Source: Pseudomonadota bacterium (GTDB taxonomy: Bacteria; Myxococcota_A; Polyangia; Polyangiales; Polyangiaceae). From it: 64,000 nt of DNA. Position numbers and translations under genes: made by a program. The DNA lies in NCBI GenBank assembly GCA_023423895.1, contig JAFAER010000050.1:1-64000 (forward strand). The letters run 5' to 3'. The notes under the pieces were generated by a model, which was not told the DNA's origin, did not search any database, and saw only the letters and a list, made by a program, of their open reading frames with translations. Position 1 is the first letter of the stretch. Each line of letters starts with the position of its first letter. Below are positions 1 through 8,113 of this stretch, in pieces.

Positions 1-111
1 CTCTTCCCCTTCGTCCTTCCTGTGAGCTCTCTCTCCTGAAGCAAGGAGCCTGAGGCCTCGAGCCCGAGGCGTGGAGCCTGACTGGCTGGAGCCTGGAGCC
101 TGGAGCCTGCT
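1..111. repeat. Intergenic stretch with GAGCCTG-type short repeats
   Basis: This non-coding stretch lies downstream of the flotillin-like gene. It holds three perfect tandem copies of the 7-mer GGAGCCT at 88-108, preceded by degenerate copies between 46 and 85. No ORF with coding character is visible. The purpose is unknown; replication slippage in an intergenic spacer is the simplest explanation. Confidence 0.6.
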
Positions 112-2178
112 CTACTCCCCCGTCCCCGCCGGCCCGGAGCGGGCGGCCTTGAGGCGGGCCGAGGCGGCGGGATCGTTCACGAGGAGCTTCTCGACGAGAC
201 CGAGCACGGCCTCGTCGTCCGGACGCATCGCCGACTCGACGAGGCTCTTCACGTGCGGGCTCGCGTCGACGGCGCCGTCGATCGCCTGACCGACGCTCAC
301 TGCCTTCACGAAGCGATCGAAGAACGCGCCATCGCCGCCGACGATGTTGAACTTCGCGTTCGAGAACGCCTGCGCCAGGATCTTCGCCTGCGCCTCGGCG
401 ACGCTCGTCTTGGCGTGGATCGTCTCGAGCTCGATCGTCTTCTCCTTCTCGAGCCGAAGGCGGAACTCCTCGTGCTCGCGGCTCGCCTCGTCCAGAGCCT
501 TCATCGAGGTGGCCTTCTCGGCGATGCCCGCGGCCTCCGCGACCAGCTTCTCGCGCGTGACCTTCGCGAGCGCGAGGCCCTTCTGCTCCTCGCCCGACGC
601 CTCGGCCACGAGCTTCTCGCGGAGCGCCGCGGCCTCGGCGACGCCAAGCTTCTCGACGGCCTGCGCGTCCGCCTCTTTCACCTTCACCTTCGCCAGGCCC
701 TGCTTCTCTTCGCCCGCGGCGGCGGCCTGCATCTTCTCGAGCGCGATCCTCGCCTCGACCATACCGAGCTTCTCGGTCGCGATGGCGTCCGCTTCCTTGA
801 CGCGCGCCTTCGCGAGCCCCTCGGCGGCGGTCTCGGCTTGCGTGCCTTCCGCGAGACGGATCTTGGCGCGTGCGAGCTTGTCTGCGGTCTCGAGCTCCGC
901 CTCCGCGGTGATCGCCTTCTGACGCGCGGCGTGCTTCGCGACCTCCTCGGCCGCCTCTGCGGCCTTCACCTGCTTGACCAGCGCGGTCGCCGCCTCGGCC
1001 TCCGCCTTGATCTTGAGCGCGTCGCGCTCGCGGTTGGCGCCGGCGATCGTCCGGACGTCCTTGATGTGCTCCTCCTCGACCGCCACGGTCTTGTCGACGG
1101 CGATGCGAGCGCGCACGACGTCCGCGATCTCCTTCTTCTGCTGCTCCACTTCCTTGTCGCGCGCGATCCCCACCAGCGCGACCTCACGCTCGCGGCTGAT
1201 GATCTCGAGCTGACGCGCCTTCTCGACGCGCTCCGTCTCGACCGCGATCTCGCGTTCCCGGTTCTTCTGGGCGACGGCGACGCCACGCTGCTTCGCCTGC
1301 TCGGCGATGAGCGCCTCCTCCTCGTTCTTGTGATGAACGATGTGCGTCTTCTTCGACTCCTCGCTCGCGACGCGGGCGGCTTCGTTCTGCTCGCGCGCCT
1401 GGGCGATCGCGATCTCCTTGAGCTTCTTCGCCTCCGCCTCGGCACGGCGCATCTCGAAGTTGAAGATCGCCTCGTCGGACTTGAGGTTCTCGCTCCCCAT
1501 CTCCATGCGCTCGCGCTGGCGGAGCTCGTTCGTCTTCACGTTGTGCTGGACGGTGATCTCGGTGATCTTCCGGATGCCGTCCGCGTCCATGATGTTGTCT
1601 TTGTCGAGCGCCTCGAGCGGAGTCTGCTCCAGGTAGTCGATCGCGGCGTCGTCGAGGATGAAGCCGTTCAGGTCCTTGCCGATGACCTCGATGATCTTGT
1701 CCTTGAAGTCGTCACGCTTCGTGTAGAGCTGCTCGAAGTTGAAGTGCTTGCCGACGGTCTTGAGGGCTTCGGCGAACTTCGAGGTGAACAGATCCTCGAG
1801 CGTCTGCGGGTCGCTCGCGCGCGCACAGCCGATGGACTGGGCAACCTTGAGGACATCGTCCGATGTCTTGTTCACGCGGACGAAGAAGGTGACCTTGATG
1901 TCCGCGCGGATGTTGTCGTTGCAGATCAGGCCTTCCTTACCGCGTCGATCGATGTCGATCGTCTTCACGGAGAGGTCCATCGTCTCGGCACGGTTGATCA
2001 CCGGATAGACCAGGCGCCCGGTGAAGGAGACCTCCGCCTCCTTGCCCATGGTGTTGACGATGAGCGCCTTGCCTTGCTCCACCTGGCGATAGAACCGCGA
2101 GAACATCGCGAGGACGCCGAGCAGGATGACGAAGAGCGCGCCGACGATGGCGCCAGCCAGAATTGCAGTCTCGGACAT
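112..2178 (-). CDS. Flotillin-like SPFH/band-7 membrane protein (YqiK type)
   Basis: The protein has 688 residues. One N-terminal membrane helix (about residues 5-30) is followed by an SPFH/band-7 region (about 30-200) and then a very long Ala/Glu/Lys coiled coil (about 210-600). The coil contains at least three repeats of about 35 residues built around KVKEADAQAVEKLG-like units. This is flotillin architecture; such proteins oligomerise and organise membrane microdomains. I chose the ATG at 2178 because GAGGG sits five bases upstream; a frame-open start at 2205 lacks such a site. A YqiJ-like OB-fold protein, the usual partner of YqiK flotillins, lies 3 kb away on the same strand (5108-5914), separated by two unrelated genes. 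The family call is firm; the cargo is unknown. Confidence 0.9.
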   Translation of the reverse strand: MSETAILAGAIVGALFVILLGVLAMFSRFYRQVEQGKALIVNTMGKEAEVSFTGRLVYPVINRAETMDLSVKTIDIDRRGKEGLICNDNIRADIKVTFFVRVNKTSDDVLKVAQSIGCARASDPQTLEDLFTSKFAEALKTVGKHFNFEQLYTKRDDFKDKIIEVIGKDLNGFILDDAAIDYLEQTPLEALDKDNIMDADGIRKITEITVQHNVKTNELRQRERMEMGSENLKSDEAIFNFEMRRAEAEAKKLKEIAIAQAREQNEAARVASEESKKTHIVHHKNEEEALIAEQAKQRGVAVAQKNREREIAVETERVEKARQLEIISREREVALVGIARDKEVEQQKKEIADVVRARIAVDKTVAVEEEHIKDVRTIAGANRERDALKIKAEAEAATALVKQVKAAEAAEEVAKHAARQKAITAEAELETADKLARAKIRLAEGTQAETAAEGLAKARVKEADAIATEKLGMVEARIALEKMQAAAAGEEKQGLAKVKVKEADAQAVEKLGVAEAAALREKLVAEASGEEQKGLALAKVTREKLVAEAAGIAEKATSMKALDEASREHEEFRLRLEKEKTIELETIHAKTSVAEAQAKILAQAFSNAKFNIVGGDGAFFDRFVKAVSVGQAIDGAVDASPHVKSLVESAMRPDDEAVLGLVEKLLVNDPAASARLKAARSGPAGTGE

Positions 2179-2362
2179 ACGACCCTCACTCCCTGACACG
2201 GGCATGCCTCGCCCGTGTCCCCAGTTCCAGGGCCGGCAAGGGTCGCATGTCTGCCCGGGGGAATGGAGCTTTTTGAGGGTGCGCCGACCTCAGTCCTCGA
2301 CCGCCCTCGACCGCAGGGTGCACGGGTCGAGGGCGCGACTGCGCGGCGCATACACGGTGCGA

Positions 2363-2390
2363 GTCAGCGCGAGCGTTGGCTCGCGCTGAC
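2363..2390 (-). terminator. Strong hairpin downstream of the pseudoprotease gene
   Basis: A perfect 12-bp stem (GTCAGCGCGAGC, 2363-2374, with 2379-2390) encloses a 4-base loop. It lies 11 bases past the stop codon at 2402 of the minus-strand lipoprotein gene. There is no T-tract, so intrinsic termination is inferred from position and stem strength only. Confidence 0.55.
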
Positions 2391-2401
2391 CGCCGATTCG
2401 C

Positions 2402-4033
2402 TCAGCGGCGGCGACGAAGGAACGCCGCGACGCCGAGGAGAAGGCCGACCATCGGCAACGCCTGGCTGCGCGCGGACGTTCCCTGCGGGGCCGCCGAACA
2501 GCCGTTCGCGGCTGCCTTCTTCTTCTTCTTGCCGATCGTCGGCTCGTCCTCGCCCATCGGGTCGCTCGCGTAGTCCTCGTCCGCGTATTCGTCGTCCGAG
2601 TCGGCCGACGGCGGGTCGGAGTAGTCCGAGTCGCTCGCCGAGCCCACCGGCGGCGGCGCGTCCTGCGGCTTGGTCTCTCCCGGCTCGTTCTCTTCGGGGT
2701 TCTCGACAGGGTCGTTCGCGGTGCCCACCTGGAGCGAGAGCGTCTTGTCGACGCTGAACCCGTTCTCGATGCCGTCGAGGTCACACTGCGTCCAACCTTC
2801 CCCGCCGGTCGCCGAGGCCCGGAAGGCGACGACGTAGTCCCCGTCGGCGACGGCAGCCACGGCCCCTTCGAACGTCGCGTCGAACGACGTACCGTTCATC
2901 TCGGTCGTCGCGCGTGCGGGCAGCCAGCGCATCTTGGTGGGCGCACTCTTGGGAGCGATGCCGAAGCGACCGAACGGGATCGCGCGGCTCTCCATGTTCT
3001 CGAACGAAACCTTCGCGGTGAGCTTCACCTCGGCACCAGCAGCCACGGGGTCGAGCTTCGCCGTCTCGATCTTGCACGCAGCAACGGTGCCGCCCGTCTT
3101 GTATCCCCACAGCCCCTGCGGCGCGTGCGGGAAGTTCCGGAGGATCGGCTTGTCGATGACGAGCGGCTTGAACGCGTCCGGAGCGAACTGTCGAAGGAAC
3201 TCGGCGTGGCGTCCGAGCTGCACGACCTTCCACGGGCCTGCGGTGCAGGTCGTCGCGTCGTCCGCCTGCGCCGCCGGCGTCTCCTGGCCCGGCCGTTCGC
3301 GTTCGCCCTTGTTGCCCCCGTTGCCATCACCGGCGACGTTCGGGCCGTTCTGCGCCGCGGTCGTCGCCTCGGGGCCGACGACGATCCCGGCGAGGCCGCA
3401 GGTCCCGTACACGTCGAAGCCGGCGATCTTCGTCGACGTGCTCGAGCAGACCGGCGCTCCGATGTCGCCCACGCAGATCTGGCTTCCCTTCGCAGGGAAG
3501 ATCGTCCCGTGCAGCTCGGTCTCCGACGTCATCCGCGCGATGACCGAGGACGCCTCGCCCTTGTTCGGATCGAACAAGCCGCTGCCGTCCGCGGTGGCGA
3601 CGCCGTTGACGGAATACCCGTCGCGGAGCGGCGACTGCGTGATGAGCGCGTGGAGACCGCCGATCGCGCGGTCGAGCTCGACGACGGCGATGTCCGCATC
3701 GGGCCCGTCGGGGACGTGCACCTTGGTCACCTTCGCGCGTGCGCCCTTGCCGTCCTTGTCCGCGGCGCGGCCGAGGAGGAGCCCGGTCTTGGCGCAGGAC
3801 TTCGCGGTCACCGCGACCTTCGCGCCGAGCAGCGCGCCCGCACACTTCGGGGCGATGTGAGGCTGCGCGCCGTCGAACAGGTAGACGACGGGCGATTCGA
3901 TCGCGCCGGTCCCGCCCGTGACGTCGTGCTCGGATGCGTCGACGCTGTCTTCCTCTGCCGGCGCACAGGCGACGAGGCTTCCGAAAGCCGTGACCAGGAC
4001 CGAGAGGGAGAGGACCTTCGTGAGCGAGCGCAT
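2402..4033 (-). CDS. Lipoprotein with a degenerate trypsin-like (S1) domain and C-terminal sorting-type tail
   Basis: Residues are counted from the upstream GTG at 4039; the listed start is the ATG at 4033. A signal peptide ends in a lipobox (LVAC, Cys25). A trypsin-like fold follows, with Asp116 in the DIAVVEL context as in active enzymes. The His motif TAAHC reads TAKSC (Ser at 81), and the nucleophile motif GDSGGP reads GDIGAP (Ile193). Two of three catalytic residues are therefore missing and the domain should be inactive as a peptidase. A second domain of unknown type covers about 250-450, then a Pro/Asp/Ser/Glu-rich linker. The tail has a Cys, a short hydrophobic helix and four Arg, resembling MYXO-CTERM sorting signals. 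A binding or scaffold role at the surface is inferred. The choice between GTG 4039 and ATG 4033 is uncertain. Confidence 0.8.
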   Translation of the reverse strand: MRSLTKVLSLSVLVTAFGSLVACAPAEEDSVDASEHDVTGGTGAIESPVVYLFDGAQPHIAPKCAGALLGAKVAVTAKSCAKTGLLLGRAADKDGKGARAKVTKVHVPDGPDADIAVVELDRAIGGLHALITQSPLRDGYSVNGVATADGSGLFDPNKGEASSVIARMTSETELHGTIFPAKGSQICVGDIGAPVCSSTSTKIAGFDVYGTCGLAGIVVGPEATTAAQNGPNVAGDGNGGNKGERERPGQETPAAQADDATTCTAGPWKVVQLGRHAEFLRQFAPDAFKPLVIDKPILRNFPHAPQGLWGYKTGGTVAACKIETAKLDPVAAGAEVKLTAKVSFENMESRAIPFGRFGIAPKSAPTKMRWLPARATTEMNGTSFDATFEGAVAAVADGDYVVAFRASATGGEGWTQCDLDGIENGFSVDKTLSLQVGTANDPVENPEENEPGETKPQDAPPPVGSASDSDYSDPPSADSDDEYADEDYASDPMGEDEPTIGKKKKKAAANGCSAAPQGTSARSQALPMVGLLLGVAAFLRRRR

Positions 4034-4157
4034 GCCCACTACGTATCCAATTGTCGTACCATGTAGCTCGGCTGAAAATTCGACGGTTTTCAGGACGAGG
4101 CTGGATCAGCCGAGGCTCGGACGCGTTGCTCCGCGGACCAGGGCGGCGCGCCATCCA

Positions 4158-4185
4158 TCCAGCATCCAGCATCCAGCATCCAGCA
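4158..4185. repeat. Four tandem copies of ATCCAGC
   Basis: Four perfect consecutive copies of a 7-mer lie in the spacer between two minus-strand genes, immediately next to a hairpin at 4189-4211. The repeat resembles the GGAGCCT array near base 100 in unit length and composition. Confidence 0.8.
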
Positions 4186-4188
4186 TCG

Positions 4189-4211
4189 GCGGGTGCCTCC
4201 AGCACCCGCCC
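4189..4211 (-). terminator. Hairpin after the MpaB-like gene
   Basis: A perfect 9-bp stem (GGCGGGTGC with GCACCCGCC) has a 5-base loop and starts 2 bases after the stop codon of the minus-strand gene ending at 4214. It carries no T-tract. The terminator function is inferred from position. Confidence 0.55.
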
Positions 4212-4213
4212 GC

Positions 4214-5101
4214 TCAGCGGTCCGGCCGTTTTCCGCGTCGCTGACGCAGCGCGAGCTTGACCGGCGTCTCGCCGACCAGCTTCATCGCCCATCGATCGAG
4301 GGCGTCGTTCAGCACCGGGACGTGTCCCAGGAACGGAGCGACGCGCCACGCGACGCTGTTCACGGCCCGCACCGAGATCTCGCGGTTCGGCCGTTCGGGT
4401 AGACCGGCGAGACGACGGAGATCACGTGGGACGAGCGCCGCGGCGGCCGGACCGAAAACGGTGGCGGCGAAGCGCAGCTCGAGCGGCGTGCGCCCCGTGA
4501 GCCTCGGGCGCACCACGAAATCGATCGTGGCGGCAGCATCCGCCGACACGCAGAGGCGCGGCCGCATCTCGGCGAAGTACTTCCGGTAGGCCGCCACCGA
4601 GTCGGGCACCATCGCGCGAGGGATGCCGATCAGCTCCGCGGCGGCGACCTGCTCGGCGAGGTAGCGATCGCGCTCCGCGAGCGTCAGGTGTCCCGCATAC
4701 GCGCGATAGGCGGCCAGGAACGAGTGGATCTCGGTGCAGTGCACCCAGAGCATCGTCTCGGGATCGTTCGCGTAGAACTCCTTGCCGGTGACCGGATCGA
4801 CACCGCGGATGCGCTCGTGCAGCTTTCGCACGCGCGCCGCCGCTGCGACGGCCGTCTCGCGATCGGCGAAGACGACCGTCGCCACGTACGCCGACGTCCC
4901 GCGGAGGCGCTTCAGCGGGTCTTTGCGGAAGTCGGAGTACTGCGCGACCCCGGCCATCGCGAGGGGGTGCATCGTCTGGATGACGAGGGCGCGCATCCCG
5001 CCGATCAGGGCGACGGGATGACCGACGACCTTCCAGCTCACGCTGTGCGGGTCGAACAGCCGGTCTTTCCGATCCGCGGACGGGTCGAGATCACCAGCCA
5101 T
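4214..5101 (-). CDS. MpaB/latex-clearing-type oxygenase family protein (DUF2236)
   Basis: This 295-residue protein matches the ER-bound oxygenase MpaB / rubber oxygenase family in length and pattern. It carries an early His within TMHPLAMAGVAQYSDF (His45), an Arg-rich segment that follows, and a WVHCTEIHSF motif with His121 and His126. Characterised relatives bind haem and cleave unsaturated chains (Lcp, MpaB), but most bacterial members are uncharacterised, so the substrate here is unknown. The gene follows the YqiJ-like gene by six bases on the same strand, so the two are probably co-transcribed. The ATG at 5101 fits the family N-terminus. I see no signal peptide, which suggests a cytoplasmic or peripheral location. 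Confidence 0.82.
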   Translation of the reverse strand: MAGDLDPSADRKDRLFDPHSVSWKVVGHPVALIGGMRALVIQTMHPLAMAGVAQYSDFRKDPLKRLRGTSAYVATVVFADRETAVAAAARVRKLHERIRGVDPVTGKEFYANDPETMLWVHCTEIHSFLAAYRAYAGHLTLAERDRYLAEQVAAAELIGIPRAMVPDSVAAYRKYFAEMRPRLCVSADAAATIDFVVRPRLTGRTPLELRFAATVFGPAAAALVPRDLRRLAGLPERPNREISVRAVNSVAWRVAPFLGHVPVLNDALDRWAMKLVGETPVKLALRQRRGKRPDR

Positions 5102-5107
5102 GCGTGC

Positions 5108-5914
5108 TCACCTGGCGTTCGAGCTGGAGCGCCGTGGCTCTTCGTCGCGGACGTCCTCCAGGACATCCGGCATCGGCGCGACGGTGAACTCCTGCTTGTG
5201 CGCGTCGTAGCCGACGATGACGGCCTGATCGCCGCGCGCAAGCCGCTCGCCGGACTCGACACGGACGCGAACGACGACCCCGGCGCCACCGTCGTCGAGC
5301 GTCGCTTCGCCGAAGCGATCGGTCACCGTCCCCGTCCGGATCGTGCAGAGCTTGCCGACGAGCGCATCGTGCGTCGGCGCGTGCACGTGCGAGAACACGC
5401 GGGCAAGCGGACGGACGGCGAGCGACGTCGGGAACAGCGCGAGCACCGGAGCGACGATGAAGAGCGCGACCTTGACGGCGATGAACGCCGCACCGGCGTC
5501 GGGGAAAAGTCCCTCGGCGGCGCGCATCCCGGTCATCGTGAAGATCCACGCGAAGAGCAGCATCAGGCTCAGGACGACCGTTGCCGGAGCCGACCGGAGC
5601 TTCAGCGCCGAGACGAGGCCAGCGTCAGCTCCACCTCCGCCGCCACCTCCATGAGCGTGAGCGCCGGCGCCCTCGAGCGCGCCATGCGCGTGCTCGGCGG
5701 CACCCTCGAGCAGGCCCTTCGTCGCGCCTTCGAGCGCTCCTTTCGCCATCCCGTCGATCGCCGCGTCGGCGGCGGCGTCGACGGCGCCCTCGCCGAGCAG
5801 ATTGACGTGCGCGGCGCCGAGCATCACGAAGACCCAGTAGACGAGCGCGACGCCCAGCAGAACCGTGTACACGGCCGCCGGGAACGAGAGCGCGAGCGCC
5901 AGGAAGTGCTCCAT
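5108..5914 (-). CDS. YqiJ-like OB-fold inner-membrane protein
   Basis: The protein has 268 residues. An N-terminal membrane helix (about 8-34) is followed by an Ala/Gly-rich linker with imperfect DAA/EGA repeats, two HAHG units and a poly-Gly run. Two more helices follow (about 112-131 and 138-160), then a soluble beta-rich C-terminal domain (about 180-250) of the OB/NfeD type. This is the layout of YqiJ/DUF1449 proteins, which are usually encoded directly beside a YqiK flotillin and are thought to act with it in membrane organisation. Here the flotillin (112-2178) lies on the same strand two genes downstream. The long Ala/Gly/His linker is unusual. The family assignment is good; the role is inferred from the partner. 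Confidence 0.75.
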   Translation of the reverse strand: MEHFLALALSFPAAVYTVLLGVALVYWVFVMLGAAHVNLLGEGAVDAAADAAIDGMAKGALEGATKGLLEGAAEHAHGALEGAGAHAHGGGGGGGADAGLVSALKLRSAPATVVLSLMLLFAWIFTMTGMRAAEGLFPDAGAAFIAVKVALFIVAPVLALFPTSLAVRPLARVFSHVHAPTHDALVGKLCTIRTGTVTDRFGEATLDDGGAGVVVRVRVESGERLARGDQAVIVGYDAHKQEFTVAPMPDVLEDVRDEEPRRSSSNAR

Positions 5915-6121
5915 CGTCCTCCCTCGAAGGTACTCATCCTCGACCGCGCCCGCGAGGAGTCTTTCACGACGACCTCGACGCGTCGGCGACTCGGCGCGTC
6001 GGCGACTGCGGGCGCGGGGCGCGGCGTGGGTGGCAGACCAGACGCGACAGACACGGCGCTCCGTACGACGGCGCGCCTATGGTCGACGAGGGGCTTCCGG
6101 ACGCGTAGCATCGGAGGCTCG

Positions 6122-6574
6122 ATGCAGAAGCGCCCTCTCCTCGTCCTTGCCGCTCTGGCGGCCGCGACGGAGCCCGACCTCGGGCGAGAGACGCTCGCGC
6201 GCCTCGAGAAGAAGGTGCGAGAGCGCTACGCCGACGACCCGATGGGCTCCACCGTCGCGACCGTGCTCGTCGCGAGCTGGCTCTTCTACCAGGCAGAGCG
6301 TGGGCACAACGAGAAGGTGAAGAGCTACTACGACGCGCTCGTCTACGTCGCGACGAACCTCTCTGTCGGCTACAGCGACATCCACGCGACGACGGCAAGC
6401 GGCAAGACCATCGGCTCGGCGCTCATGACGTTCGGGCCCGCGATGGCGAACCGTATCCTCGATGAGCCGGGCGCAGCGAAGACCGCGCAGGCCGACTCGC
6501 GCGCCGTGGTGGAGCGACTGGATCGCATCCTCGAGGCCCTCAAGGCCGCACGCTCCGCTCCGCTGCAGCCATAG
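6122..6574 (+). CDS. Small two-helix potassium-channel-like protein with a variant filter
   Basis: The protein has 150 residues. A hydrophobic N-terminal stretch is followed by a helix at about 43-57, a pore-loop-like segment at 70-88 reading VATNLSVGYSDIHATT, and a second helix at about 96-112. The order helix, pore helix, filter, helix matches two-helix cation channels, whose filter is TVGYGD. Here it is SVGYSD (residues 81-86), with the second Gly replaced by Ser. The C-terminal 35 residues are predicted helical and may support oligomerisation. The ATG at 6122 follows GGAGGCTCG closely. The gene diverges from the YqiJ-like gene and stands alone. Channel identity is a motif-level inference, and ion selectivity cannot be deduced with this filter. 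Confidence 0.6.
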   Translation: MQKRPLLVLAALAAATEPDLGRETLARLEKKVRERYADDPMGSTVATVLVASWLFYQAERGHNEKVKSYYDALVYVATNLSVGYSDIHATTASGKTIGSALMTFGPAMANRILDEPGAAKTAQADSRAVVERLDRILEALKAARSAPLQP

Positions 6575-6805
6575 CGTTCGACGCACCGCCTCGACCTTCC
6601 GCCTCGACCGACGATTCAACGCTCCGCTTCAGCGGTCGGCTGCGGTCAGGCCGGCGATGGCGGCCGCGAAGCCAAGCCCCTCTCGCCCTCCCCGCCTCCC
6701 CGACTCCCTGTTGAATCCCGCGACGAGCACAGACCTCACACGCGCCAACGAGACGAGACGTCCACAGAGACGAGCGTTCGACGATGACGATACGACAGCG
6801 AGAAC
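6575..6805. other. Intergenic gap between convergent genes
   Basis: About 230 bases separate the channel-like gene from the terminator hairpin before the BI-1 gene. I see no ORF with coding bias and no recognisable RNA. Confidence 0.5.
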
Positions 6806-6848
6806 GCGAACGGCGCGCAGCCCGTGGGCGCGCGCCGTTCGCTTGTTT
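6806..6848. terminator. Bidirectional terminator between convergent genes
   Basis: A perfect 13-bp stem (6806-6818 with 6830-6842) encloses an 11-base loop and is followed on the plus strand by TTGTTT. It lies 23 bases past the end of the minus-strand BI-1 gene and also downstream of the plus-strand channel-like gene. It is the best intrinsic terminator candidate in the window because of the T-rich tail. Confidence 0.7.
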
Positions 6849-6870
6849 CCGCGTCGGGGAGCGAGCGTCG

Positions 6871-7629
6871 TTAGTCGCGGCGACGGCCGAACAGGCGGAG
6901 GAGGAAGAGGAACATGTTGATGAAGTCGAGGTAGAGCATGAGCGCCCCGACCAGCGGCATGTTCGCGTGCACCTCGCCGCTCGCGAAGATGTTCTTCAAC
7001 TTCTGCGTGTCGTACGCCGTCAGGCCGGCGAAGAGGAGCACGCCGACGATGCTGATGAGGAACCCGAGCCCCGAGCTCGCGAGGAAGATGTTCACCACCA
7101 TCGCGATGATGAGGCCGATGAGCGCGAAGATCGCAAAGCGGCCGATCGGGCTGAGGTCTCGCTTCGTCACCAGCCCCACGACGGAGAGCCCCGCGAACGC
7201 GCCTGCGGTGACGAAGAACACCGACGCGATCGAGGCCGCGGTGTACACGAGGAAGATGACGCTCATCGTCGCGCCCGTCAGCGCGGCGTAGGCAAAAAAC
7301 ATCGCTGCGACGGCTCCCGTGCTCGCACGCACGGCGGCGTGATTGAACGAGAACACGAGCGCGAGCTGCGCGATGATGAGACCGAAGAAGACGATCTGAT
7401 TGCCGAGGATGATCTCGAGCGCTGCGGGCGAGCTCGCAACGAGGAGCGCGACGAGCCCCGTCAGTCCGAGCCCAGCCGCCATCCAGCGGTACGTCGCCCA
7501 GAGTGCGTCACTGACGAGGGCCTGCCGCGCGGGCCGGGCGATTGCACCCGCGGAGTAGCCCGATTGACCCCCTTTCCAGGAGTCCCACCCGTGCGTGGGT
7601 TCCGTTCGTCGTCGATCGTCGTAGTTCAT
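6871..7629 (-). CDS. Bax inhibitor-1 / YccA family membrane protein
   Basis: The 252-residue protein has a soluble N-terminus of about 45 residues and seven predicted membrane helices. It ends with the family's terminal signature: a Tyr-Asp-Thr-Gln segment (TAYDTQKLKNI) followed by LYLDFINMFLFLLRLF. BI-1 family members act as pH-sensitive calcium-leak channels or, in YccA, as FtsH modulators. The specific role here is not shown by the sequence. It is transcribed alone, diverges from the small zinc protein at 7706, and ends at a strong hairpin. The ATG at 7629 leaves an N-terminal Arg/Asp-rich tail typical of bacterial members. Confidence 0.92.
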   Translation of the reverse strand: MNYDDRRRTEPTHGWDSWKGGQSGYSAGAIARPARQALVSDALWATYRWMAAGLGLTGLVALLVASSPAALEIILGNQIVFFGLIIAQLALVFSFNHAAVRASTGAVAAMFFAYAALTGATMSVIFLVYTAASIASVFFVTAGAFAGLSVVGLVTKRDLSPIGRFAIFALIGLIIAMVVNIFLASSGLGFLISIVGVLLFAGLTAYDTQKLKNIFASGEVHANMPLVGALMLYLDFINMFLFLLRLFGRRRD

Positions 7630-7705
7630 GGTGTCGCCAACTTACGCATTGCGAAGCGATCGCGTAAGGGCGACTGCGACTGCGACAAGCCCAGGAGCCG
7701 AACGC

Positions 7706-8113
7706 ATGAGCTATCCTGCAACGCACAGCAGTCTTTCGATCTTCTTCGGCGCGCTCCTCATGGTGCTCGGTCTCGCCTTGATCGTCTTCGCGACGGGAAT
7801 CAACGGCGACTCCGGGGCGTTCGCGCTAGGCGGCCTTGTCGTCGCCGGAGGCGCCCTGAGATTGACCACCGCGCTCGCCAAGGATGCGCGGCTTCGGAAG
7901 GAGCATCCCTTCGATCCGACCGATCCTCGCTGGACCGGCGGAGCGGGTCTCGTGCAGCTCGCCGGCCGGCCGTGCATCGAGTGTGGTCAGAAGATCACCG
8001 TGGTGCACGAAGCGTTCTGCTGCGACGCCTGCATCAAGCCGGTGCACACGGATTGCCGTGACGCGCACCTGGCGCACGTGCACGCGCTCGAGCCGGCATG
8101 GCCGGTCGGCTGA
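7706..8113 (+). CDS. Membrane-anchored RING-like zinc-binding protein
   Basis: The protein has 135 residues. Two adjacent hydrophobic helices (about 10-30 and 38-56) anchor a C-terminal Cys/His cluster: Cys90-x2-Cys93, Cys105-Cys106-x2-Cys109, His114-x2-Cys117, then two more His. The spacing resembles the small prokaryotic RING-finger/treble-clef families, which bind two zinc ions, but I cannot assign a named family. The ATG at 7706 is preceded by AGGAG at 8-base spacing, which decides it over the upstream frame-open start at 7628. Possible roles include zinc sensing or protein interaction at the membrane; nothing in the context chooses between them. Confidence 0.7.
   Translation: MSYPATHSSLSIFFGALLMVLGLALIVFATGINGDSGAFALGGLVVAGGALRLTTALAKDARLRKEHPFDPTDPRWTGGAGLVQLAGRPCIECGQKITVVHEAFCCDACIKPVHTDCRDAHLAHVHALEPAWPVG

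Noticed and set aside
253..2196. Long plus-strand open frame opposite the flotillin-like gene (647 codons, Leu/Arg/Asp-rich)
   Set aside because: Its composition is typical of the antisense frame of an Ala/Glu/Lys-rich gene, and the minus-strand protein has a clear family and a ribosome site.
4688..6121. Upstream extension of the channel-like gene
   Set aside because: The frame is open because it is antisense to the MpaB and YqiJ genes; the coding-like part begins at the ATG at 6122.
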